A stretch of 64,000 nucleotides of DNA from CAZHON01 sp964534565 (lineage in GTDB: Bacteria > Patescibacteriota > Gracilibacteria > Peribacterales > Peribacteraceae): positions 620,001 through 684,000 of the forward strand of contig CAZHON010000001.1 in the NCBI GenBank assembly GCA_964534565.1, in the 5' to 3' direction. The first letter of the stretch is position 1, and every line of letters starts with the position of its first letter. A program made the translations under genes and the position numbers. The notes under the pieces are model-generated. The model ran no database searches and was not told where the DNA came from. It saw only the letters and a list, made by a program, of their open reading frames with translations. Below, piece after piece: positions 36,049 through 43,164 of the stretch.

Positions 36049-36972
36049 CTACAGATGTGGGTAGCGGCGTCTGTGGACCACAACGTACACCACCGCAGAG
36101 AAGAGCGCCAACACAGCGAGCAACTGACTGAAACGAAGTTCATGTGTTGCAAGCCCGATCCACGGACGAATGACGAAATACACTCCGAACAATGCGGCCA
36201 TGCCTCCTTCGTAAATGATGAGTTGTCGATCACTCATTTTTAGTTCCACCAATGCAATCGTCGCAAGTCCCAAGAACAGAATGAGCAGCAAGAAAAGATC
36301 GAGGCTTGTCGCAAACACCAGAATACCGAAGTCTCCACGGAAGTTTTCGAACAACATGGCGGCACAAGCGGCACAGGCAATACCGACAAGTGTTTCCGCA
36401 CCCGCGCGTGTCGCATGCTTGCGCACAATGAGCAGCACGAATGTCAGAATGAAAAAGAAGAATGCGTAATACAACTGCACCGGGTGCACCGGTACCGTGT
36501 AGCGAACGTTGATGGCGTCGTACGTGACGGCCCACGGAACATCGGTGGGGCTGCCGTACTGTTGGCCGGCAGCGAAGCGTCCGATCCAGTCAAAGACGAG
36601 ACCGAACGATGTGGCAGGGACCAGCACATCGAGCCATTGCAGGAATGTCGTGCGAGATTCTCTTGTAGCGTACGAAAGCAGAGCCGCAATACCGATGGAA
36701 CAACCGAGCAGACTGAAATTACCGTCATTAATCATGAACACACGCAACGGATCGTGCAGATAGACACGGTATTCCGCGAGGATGGCAAAGCCCCGACCAC
36801 CCACAAGGAACGCGAGCAGGTATTGCCATGCACGATCTTTGAAATGAGAAATGGAGAGATTGGCGCTCTGTGCCAACCGCATGAAGAACTCTGTACTCAA
36901 CACAAACCCCAGAAGCAGAAAGATTTCATGCGTCCAAAAAATGAAGGGGCCGAACTCAAACGCTTCAAACAT
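36049..36972 (-). CDS. Divergent Lgt-like membrane protein
   Basis: 307 residues, about eight to nine hydrophobic helices. It is related to prolipoprotein diacylglyceryl transferase: the N-terminal GPFIFWTHEIFLLLGF, the central DWIGRFAAGQQYG...VPWAV and VHPVQLYYA match Lgt blocks. However, the HGG motif is replaced by LGCSIG, and the GR-GNF-N-E-YG block is reduced to GRFAAGQQYG. The true Lgt of this window (53641-54426) keeps all of these. So this paralogue may act on another lipid or acceptor, or be inactive. It heads the minus-strand run leading to corA. Confidence 0.65.
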   Translation of the reverse strand: MFEAFEFGPFIFWTHEIFLLLGFVLSTEFFMRLAQSANLSISHFKDRAWQYLLAFLVGGRGFAILAEYRVYLHDPLRVFMINDGNFSLLGCSIGIAALLSYATRESRTTFLQWLDVLVPATSFGLVFDWIGRFAAGQQYGSPTDVPWAVTYDAINVRYTVPVHPVQLYYAFFFFILTFVLLIVRKHATRAGAETLVGIACAACAAMLFENFRGDFGILVFATSLDLFLLLILFLGLATIALVELKMSDRQLIIYEGGMAALFGVYFVIRPWIGLATHELRFSQLLAVLALFSAVVYVVVHRRRYPHL

Positions 36973-37041
36973 GAAGCCAGAGTACTAGAAGATGCGACGA
37001 CTAGGAATGCACTGCGGACGAATATGTTGTCCGAGCGCTTT

Positions 37042-38844
37042 TTAGCCAATCGAAGCCTTCAAATTCCTCTCTTTCACATCATTCAAAGTCTTTGTGAGGA
37101 ACTCGTCCTGGGTCACAAGCACCTGCTCCTTCGTGGACACATTGCGAACGGTGACGCTCTTCGCTTCGATTTCTTTATCTCCCATGACAAGGAGATAGGG
37201 AATTTTCTGCATTTCTCCGGCACGGATTCTCTTTCCGAGAGATTCCTCTGCACCCAGCAATTCAACGCGAAGTCCTGCCTTCTTGAGTGTTTCTGTGTAG
37301 GCAATCGCTGCAGGTTCCTGTTCTGGCGACACCGGCACCACAGCGATCTGCGTTGGAGCAACCCAGAGTGGAAATAGTCCCGCGTGGTGTTCGATGAAGA
37401 TGGAAAGGAAACGCTCGAGCGATCCCATGATGGCAGCGTGGATCATAACGATGCGCTCCTTGTCACCCTGCTCGTTGATGCAGGAAAGATCGAATCGCTC
37501 CGGCATGTTGATGTCGAGCTGCACCGTTGCGACCTGCCATTCGCGACCGATGCTGTCTTTTGCAATGAAATCTACTTTTGGTCCGTAGAACGCAGCTTCA
37601 CCGGCAGCCTCAAAGAAATCTGCCTTTCGTTCGTTTGCGAGTTTGCGAAGTGACCCCTCTGCGCGCTGCCACATCTCCGGTGTTCCGAGGTACTTCTCCA
37701 TTGCTGCAGGATCGTGAAGGGAAAGACGCACCTTGAGTTTTCCGAAACCAACCTTTTCGTAGAAGGTATCGATGATTTCCCAAATGTTGAGGATTTCCTG
37801 CTCCACATGCATCTGTCGGCAGAACACGTGTGCGTCATCCTGTGTAAAGGCGCGTACACGAGAGAGTCCGTGCAATTCACCTGTTTGTTCGTCGCGGTAA
37901 CACGTCGTTGTCTCGGCGTAACGCTGGGGCATATCGCGGTAGCTGCGCTGCTGGCACGCAAAGATCTGCGTGTGGTGCGGGCAGTTCATCGGCTTCATCG
38001 CAAACTCGTGACCTTCGCGAGTGGTGACATGGAACAGTTCATCGGCAAACTTCTGCCAGTGGCCGCTGGTTTCATAGAGCTCTTTCTTCGTGATGTGCGG
38101 GATCGTCACGCGCTGGTACCCCTTGGCTTGGCGCAACTCCCACACGTATCCATCCAAAAGATTTCGAAGCAACGTTCCACGTGGAGTCCAAAGCGGCAAA
38201 CCAGGACCCACGAGTTCACTGAACGCAAAGAGGTCGAGTTCTTTTCCAAGCTTGCGGTGATCACGGCGCTTCGCTTCGTCCATCTGCTTCAAATACGCAT
38301 CGAGCTCTTCTTTGGAAGCAAACGCCGCAACGTAAATGCGTGTCAGCTGTTCGCGCTTTTCATCTCCGCGCCAGTAGGCGCCTGCAAGTGTCATCAGTTT
38401 GAATGCATCGACGGGAATCTCTTTGAGGTTCTCCACGTGACCTCCGCGACAGAGATCGACGAATGTATCGTCCCCTTTTGGTCCGATGTTTGCGTAGTGT
38501 GTCACCGTCTTCACGCCTTCGTTCTTTTCCAAGTCCTCGATCAACTCCACCTTGAACGGTTGGCCGTGCTCCTTCCAATACTTCTTCGCGTCTGCAGGAG
38601 AAAGCTCGTCACAGCGGAATGTCTGACCTTGGTGAATGATCTTCTTCATCTCTTTCTCAATCGCTCCGAAATCGGCATCGGACACTGCATCTTTGAATTC
38701 AAAATCGTAGTAGCAACCGGTCTCGATTGGAGGACCGATCGTAAGTTTCGTCTCGGGCCACAGTTTTGTGACAGCCTGCGCAAGAACGTGCGCCAGGGAG
38801 TGACGCATTTTATCGAGGTCGGTCATTGCGGAAGTATCTGCCAT
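37042..38844 (-). CDS. thrS: Threonyl-tRNA synthetase lacking the TGS domain
   Basis: 600 residues against about 640 in E. coli; the N-terminal TGS domain is missing. The editing (SAD) domain begins MRHSLAHVLAQAV with its HxxxH metal-type motif and includes DLCRGGHV. The class II core has motif 2 (CYRDEQTGELHGLSRVRAFTQDDAH) and motif 3 with GSLERF; Zn-ligand Cys is in MKPMNCPHH. The common motif-3 sequence 'IHRA' reads IHAA here. The anticodon-binding domain follows from LWVAPTQIAVVPV. TACACT lies 7 nt before the ATG at 38844. Confidence 0.95.
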   Translation of the reverse strand: MADTSAMTDLDKMRHSLAHVLAQAVTKLWPETKLTIGPPIETGCYYDFEFKDAVSDADFGAIEKEMKKIIHQGQTFRCDELSPADAKKYWKEHGQPFKVELIEDLEKNEGVKTVTHYANIGPKGDDTFVDLCRGGHVENLKEIPVDAFKLMTLAGAYWRGDEKREQLTRIYVAAFASKEELDAYLKQMDEAKRRDHRKLGKELDLFAFSELVGPGLPLWTPRGTLLRNLLDGYVWELRQAKGYQRVTIPHITKKELYETSGHWQKFADELFHVTTREGHEFAMKPMNCPHHTQIFACQQRSYRDMPQRYAETTTCYRDEQTGELHGLSRVRAFTQDDAHVFCRQMHVEQEILNIWEIIDTFYEKVGFGKLKVRLSLHDPAAMEKYLGTPEMWQRAEGSLRKLANERKADFFEAAGEAAFYGPKVDFIAKDSIGREWQVATVQLDINMPERFDLSCINEQGDKERIVMIHAAIMGSLERFLSIFIEHHAGLFPLWVAPTQIAVVPVSPEQEPAAIAYTETLKKAGLRVELLGAEESLGKRIRAGEMQKIPYLLVMGDKEIEAKSVTVRNVSTKEQVLVTQDEFLTKTLNDVKERNLKASIG

Positions 38845-38857
38845 CGACGGCAGTGTA
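38845..38857 (-). promoter_or_regulatory. Leaderless-type -10 of thrS
   Basis: On the minus strand TACACT (38852-38857), then 7 nt and the ATG at 38844. Confidence 0.5.
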
Positions 38858-38890
38858 GAGCACTCCTAGGGCCATCGCCTAGAGCTTTGA

Positions 38891-40369
38891 TCAGACAAAA
38901 TCGAGCTCTTTCTCCAGCGCTCGTACTTCTCTGAGCAGCTGCGGATCGTTCTGCATCTTGTCTTCAATCTTCTCAAACGCATTCATGACGGTGGTGTGGT
39001 CGCGATTGCTGAAGAGTTCTCCGATGCGGACGAAGCTCATGCGGAGGTATTTCTTGCAGAGATACATCGCGATTTGGCGTGGCACCAAAATCTCGCGCAC
39101 GCGGGACTGACCCGTCATATCGGCAACGGACACCGAGTAGTAACGACTGACAGCCTCCACAATATCTTGGAACGTCGCGTTGCGTTGCATGGGTGCTGAG
39201 AACCCGACCTGCTCTTCCTCCATGTGCGGGTCCTTGTTCAACTTTCGCATGATTTCGGAAATACTCTTGATCGTAGGGACGCGCTGTTCGAGTTCATAGA
39301 GAGCGACTGCCTGCATCAGAATTCCTTCGAGTTCACGAACGTTTCGTGTGACATGCTCAGCAATGAACTGCAGGACATTGCGATCCATGAAGATCTGGTA
39401 CTCCTGTACTTTTTGGCTAAGAATAGCCAAACGTGTCTCGTAGTCAGGAGCGGACACATCGGCGATCATGCCGCGTTCGAAACGTGAGGTCAGACGATCT
39501 TCCAATTGTAATTCCTGCGGTGGACGGTCTGCAGACAGAATGATCTGCTTGTGATCTTCGTAGAGGGCGTTGAACGTGTGGAAGAATTCTTCCTGCGTGC
39601 GCTCTTTGTTTGCGAGGAACTGCACGTCATCGATGATGAGCACGTCGACCACGCGGTAGCGCTTGCGGAACTGTTCCATGCGCTGGGTCTGAATCGCTTC
39701 GATCACTTGGTTCGTAAAGTCCTCAGTCGTGGTATACACGATCGTTGCCTTCGGCATGTTCTTCAAAATCGCACTGCCTGTTGCTTGCAGCAGGTGCGTC
39801 TTTCCAAGACCGACTCCTCCGTAGAGGAAGAGCGGGTTGTACTTTCCGCCCGGCTGGGCTGCAACCGCTTGGCATGCCGCATAGGCAAGACGGTTTCCGC
39901 TTCCCACAATGAAGTTCTCGAGCGAGTAACGCGGCGCCAAAATCTTGCTCACAATCCCTTCGGCCAATTTCACTTCCTGCTTTCCTGGCAACTTGCGGCG
40001 CTTGGGGTCACCAAAGTGCTGGAGCAAATCGAGGGTGCGCATGGGATCATCCTTCAATCCCCCATCCACTTTATAGACCACCTGTTCAATCGTTGGGTCC
40101 ACTTCCTGTGCGGCCTGCAACGTGAGTGCGCGATAGTGTTCGAGGTGCCAGTTTAAAAACATCGGGAGCGGCAATCCGACAATCAGTGTTCCCTCTTCGC
40201 GTCCTAAGACTGCCGTATCCTTAAACCACGTGATGAACTGACTACGCACGACTTTTGGCTCCAAGATACGCAGAACCTCCAACCACAGATCGCGGTTTGA
40301 AAGGGATTTCCGTGATGCATGTTGCACCTCGGACGAAGCCTCAGATGTTGGAGAAGAGACGGAGAACAT
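38891..40369 (-). CDS. dnaA: Chromosomal replication initiator DnaA
   Basis: 492 residues from the ATG at 40369; a longer frame to 40498 lies inside rseP and is not supported. Domain I (LWLEVLRILEPKVVRSQFITWF), AAA+ domain III with LYGGVGLGKTHLLQA (Walker A, about 180-190) and VLIIDDVQFL (Walker B), and domain IV with the DNA-binding signature NRDHTTVMNAFEKIEDK. It binds DnaA boxes and opens the origin. Unusually it is not next to dnaN or recF (recF is at 61687) but overlaps the end of rseP by 29 nt. An inverted pair of TTTTCCACA boxes lies upstream of rseP at 41482-41507. Confidence 0.96.
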   Translation of the reverse strand: MFSVSSPTSEASSEVQHASRKSLSNRDLWLEVLRILEPKVVRSQFITWFKDTAVLGREEGTLIVGLPLPMFLNWHLEHYRALTLQAAQEVDPTIEQVVYKVDGGLKDDPMRTLDLLQHFGDPKRRKLPGKQEVKLAEGIVSKILAPRYSLENFIVGSGNRLAYAACQAVAAQPGGKYNPLFLYGGVGLGKTHLLQATGSAILKNMPKATIVYTTTEDFTNQVIEAIQTQRMEQFRKRYRVVDVLIIDDVQFLANKERTQEEFFHTFNALYEDHKQIILSADRPPQELQLEDRLTSRFERGMIADVSAPDYETRLAILSQKVQEYQIFMDRNVLQFIAEHVTRNVRELEGILMQAVALYELEQRVPTIKSISEIMRKLNKDPHMEEEQVGFSAPMQRNATFQDIVEAVSRYYSVSVADMTGQSRVREILVPRQIAMYLCKKYLRMSFVRIGELFSNRDHTTVMNAFEKIEDKMQNDPQLLREVRALEKELDFV

Positions 40370-41456
40370 CGGAAAATGTAACGACAATGATGAGGAGAAG
40401 TAGCACCACGAACCCAATCGTATTTGCAGTGACTTCGAACGAACGGTCGGCAGGTTTGCGTCGAATTCCTTCCGCAAGCACGAAGAGCAACCGCCCACCG
40501 TCGAGTGCGGGGAACGGCAAAATGTTCAGTGCAGCAAGGCTCAAGCTGAGGAGTGCCACCAAGCGCAGGTACATCATCCATCCTTCTTGCACGGTTTGAT
40601 TCGTCAGCTGCGCAATTCCGACAATGCCGGAAATTCCCTGCGGCACTTTGCCGCTGCTCGCGAGTGACCCGAACAGATGCACAATGCCAATCACCGTTTG
40701 CTCCATCACAATTTTGGCTTCAGAAAGCGACAAAAGAATCGCTCTCGGCAATGGCTGATTCACTCCTTCCAACACGGTTGGGAATGAACGAATCGACACA
40801 CCGGTCTTTCCCTCTTTCACCGACACAGTGTAGGTTTTTGTCTGAGGAGGAGTGGTACGCAACTGCACCGTGTACGTCGCAGTCTTTTTTCCTTCTTGCA
40901 GACGAACAACATCTTCAGGAACCGTGATCGGTGTTCCGTTCACTGCGAGAAGCAAACTCCCCGGTTGAACTCCTGCTTTTGCAGCACCTTCATCGGCAAT
41001 CACGGCATCGATCAAAATACCCATCTCCAATCGAATTTCACCGCGACTTGCAGCTGCCTTCATCTCATCGAGTGTTGCATACGTTGGGACCCACTGCCCC
41101 CACGCGAACCCTCCGGTAAAGAGAACGAGCGCGAGCAAGAAATTCATCGCCACACCGGCAACAAGAATCACACATCGAGCCCAAATGGAGGCTGCGGCAA
41201 AGCTTCCTTTGCTGGGGTGCAATGCAGGGTCATTTTCTCCCTTCAAACGAACAAAACCGCCGAAAGGAATCCAGTTTAATGTGAAATCTGTTCCTCGAGA
41301 TTTGAAGACCGTGAGCAAGCGTGGAGGAAGACCAAATCCAAACTCTTCAACAACGACTCCAAAGCGTCGTGCTGCGAAAAAGTGCCCAAGTTCATGAATG
41401 AGAATTAACCCTGTAATCAACACGAAGAATGCCAGGGCGGAGAGCAAGAGTGTCAT
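40341..41456 (-). CDS. rseP: Site-2 membrane metalloprotease RseP
   Basis: 371 residues. HELGH zinc motif in the first helix (about 21-25), GFVRLKGE, one PDZ domain (about 120-200, GAAKAGVQPGSLLLAVNGTPI) and the C-terminal LDGGRLLF that supplies the third zinc ligand. M50 proteases cut membrane-embedded substrates such as anti-sigma factors and remnant signal peptides. A single PDZ is shorter than in E. coli RseP. It is placed directly upstream of dnaA with overlap, so dnaA may depend on its transcript. Confidence 0.94.
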   Translation of the reverse strand: MTLLLSALAFFVLITGLILIHELGHFFAARRFGVVVEEFGFGLPPRLLTVFKSRGTDFTLNWIPFGGFVRLKGENDPALHPSKGSFAAASIWARCVILVAGVAMNFLLALVLFTGGFAWGQWVPTYATLDEMKAAASRGEIRLEMGILIDAVIADEGAAKAGVQPGSLLLAVNGTPITVPEDVVRLQEGKKTATYTVQLRTTPPQTKTYTVSVKEGKTGVSIRSFPTVLEGVNQPLPRAILLSLSEAKIVMEQTVIGIVHLFGSLASSGKVPQGISGIVGIAQLTNQTVQEGWMMYLRLVALLSLSLAALNILPFPALDGGRLLFVLAEGIRRKPADRSFEVTANTIGFVVLLLLIIVVTFSDVLRLFSNI

Positions 41457-41481
41457 GGGAGGAAGTGATCCTATCCTTTCC

Positions 41482-41507
41482 TGTGGAAAACGGAAAAGTT
41501 TTCCACA
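41482..41507. promoter_or_regulatory. Inverted pair of TTTTCCACA boxes (DnaA-box-like)
   Basis: TGTGGAAAAC (41482-41491) and GTTTTCCACA (41498-41507) form a perfect 10-bp inverted repeat with a 6-nt loop, 25 bp upstream of rseP-dnaA. TTTTCCACA is a known DnaA-box variant (for example in cyanobacteria). A simple hairpin cannot be excluded; no T-run follows. Confidence 0.5.
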
Positions 41508-41597
41508 CTTTCGTGTTGCGACCGAGTTGGAACTCCCCTCTATTCATCGTTTGTCGACTCGACTGAACATGATGCAAAATCGTTGCGTCATTTTCAC

Positions 41598-42248
41598 TCA
41601 ACCGCGTGCAATGACGAGTCCCGACACCCACTGCACTCCTGCTTCTTTCAACACGCGTGCACAGGAGTTGAGCGTCGAACAACTGGTTGCAACATCGTCG
41701 ATGAGAAGGACGGATTTTGGAAGTTCCTTGCCTTCCAAAAGCACATCGAACGCATCTCCTACCGACTGTCGTCTCAACTGTTTCCCCTCCAACCGTGCTT
41801 GTTGCTTCGTGATTTTTCGACGGAAGAGCAGTTGTTGTACGGGCCACTCTCGTTCTCGTGCGACAATATCTGCAAGGAGTTCCGCTTGATTGAACCCTCT
41901 CCAGTAGCGCCTGGTCCAATGAAGCGGCACCGGACAAATCACAATGTCACTCTGCCGCGGGAGCAAACGCGTGGCCGGCAGCAACAGCCGTCCCAATGGC
42001 TCCGCGAGTGCACGTACCTTTGCGTACTTGTACCGAAAGACCATGCGTCGGAGCAATGCCGACCCTGCATAGGAATGTGCGGCCAAGAGAAGGTCGAGAG
42101 AATGGCATCCTTCCTGAGCCAATGAACGGGAATCCATTGTGAGGGGATAGGATTGAAGATCCTTCCACTCCTCTCGCGTCACGAGATTGCCGCTTTCGCC
42201 CCGCAGTGAACGATAGGGAAAGAAAAGATTGGTAAGGGAAAATTGCAT
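41598..42248 (-). CDS. ComFC/GntX-family phosphoribosyltransferase-like protein
   Basis: 216 residues. The C-terminal half has RGFNQAELLA and the PRPP-binding-type loop VLLIDDVATSCSTLN, both hallmarks of ComFC. The middle has YKYAKVRALAEPLGRLL, also typical. The N-terminal zinc-finger cysteines of many ComF proteins are missing here. ComFC is needed for DNA uptake in competent bacteria, which would fit the T4SS/pilus-like genes, but catalytic function is unproven. On the minus strand TATGGT (42257-42262) lies 8 nt before the ATG. Confidence 0.82.
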   Translation of the reverse strand: MQFSLTNLFFPYRSLRGESGNLVTREEWKDLQSYPLTMDSRSLAQEGCHSLDLLLAAHSYAGSALLRRMVFRYKYAKVRALAEPLGRLLLPATRLLPRQSDIVICPVPLHWTRRYWRGFNQAELLADIVAREREWPVQQLLFRRKITKQQARLEGKQLRRQSVGDAFDVLLEGKELPKSVLLIDDVATSCSTLNSCARVLKEAGVQWVSGLVIARG

Positions 42249-42402
42249 AGCGACCCACCATACTCACCCAAAAAACCTCTGCTGAGGCTTGCCCTAGGGC
42301 ATCGTGCCTTCTATGCTCTGGCTCCGCATGAAGGGTGTTCTGACGTTTTGCGGAACAGGGCAATTATCCCGCAACCGCGGGATGGCTGCGATTCATACCA
42401 TC

Positions 42403-42479
42403 GGGCAATTAGCTCAGCTGGCTAGAGCGCCACATTGACATTGTGGAGGTCACTGGTTCAAGTCCAGTATTGCCCACCA
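42403..42479 (+). tRNA. tRNA-Val (GAC)
   Basis: 77 nt with encoded CCA (42477-42479). Acceptor GGGCAAT/ATTGCCC, anticodon stem CCACA/TGTGG, anticodon GAC at 42437-42439. Confidence 0.96.
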
Positions 42480-42490
42480 TTGAAGCCAAT

Positions 42491-42514
42491 AGAACCATTC
42501 TATGGTTCTTTTTT
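42491..42514 (+). terminator. Intrinsic terminator of tRNA-Val
   Basis: AGAACCAT (42491-42498), TCT loop, ATGGTTCT (42502-42509) and a T-run, 11 nt after the tRNA. Confidence 0.85.
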
Positions 42515-42575
42515 ATTACATCATAAATTAGAATCTACGCAACTCTCCTCAAGTGCAGAAAACACGTTTTTGCGC

Positions 42576-42591
42576 TATAATTAGAGGATTT
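42576..42591 (+). promoter_or_regulatory. -10 element of the PH-like gene
   Basis: A consensus TATAAT (42576-42581) 10 nt before the ATG at 42592, so the leader would be about 3-4 nt at most. Confidence 0.6.
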
Positions 42592-43092
42592 ATGAATACA
42601 AACACACACGAACATCCTGCCCTGCAGGAACTCACACTTCTCACGCACTGGGAAGCACATAACGAACCACTCCATGATCGTGGAAAGACATGGTACGCAG
42701 TGGGAGGAGGAATCGTTCTCGCCGGTGCCGTGTATGGAATCGTCAGTGGCTCTTGGGCATTCAGCATTGTGTGCGTGCTGTGTGCAGCGATGTACGTTCT
42801 ATTGAAAGACCACGTTCCTGCCACTCACTCGATGGCACTCTTTGAAGAAGGGGTGATGTACGACGAGCATTTCATTCGCTGGGAAGACATTGAAGGATTC
42901 TGGACGATCGACAGTGCTCACTACAGCATTTTGCATGTCGTGATGCGCACAAAAAATACAGCAGACATTGCAATATTGATGGCACCAGAAGATCGCGAAC
43001 ACACGCGGCTCCTTCTTGCGCAATACACACCCGAACTGGATGACCGCAGGGAAAGTTTTCTTGACTTTATTTATCGCTTCTGTAAACTCTAA
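42592..43092 (+). CDS. Two-helix membrane protein with PH-like domain
   Basis: 166 residues from the ATG at 42592. A soluble start is followed by two close helices (WYAVGGGIVLAGAVYGIVSG and FSIVCVLCAAMYVLL), then a beta-rich part: HSMALFEEGVMYDEHFIRWEDIEGFWTI, which looks like a bacterial PH-type domain (YcxB-like layout), and a C-terminal helix. Function unknown. The stop overlaps or touches the next start (TAAATG at 43090-43095), so it is probably coupled to the large unknown gene. Confidence 0.65.
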   Translation: MNTNTHEHPALQELTLLTHWEAHNEPLHDRGKTWYAVGGGIVLAGAVYGIVSGSWAFSIVCVLCAAMYVLLKDHVPATHSMALFEEGVMYDEHFIRWEDIEGFWTIDSAHYSILHVVMRTKNTADIAILMAPEDREHTRLLLAQYTPELDDRRESFLDFIYRFCKL

Positions 43093-43164
43093 ATGACGCG
43101 CGGCCTCCGCTGCTGGCGCTTCGCACCAAACGGACCTCTCAGTAGAGAGCGCCGTCTTTGCGCG

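Noticed and set aside
37714..38934. 406-codon plus-strand frame opposite thrS
   Set aside because: It overlaps a gene with clear ThrRS motifs over its whole length and shows no recognisable protein features.
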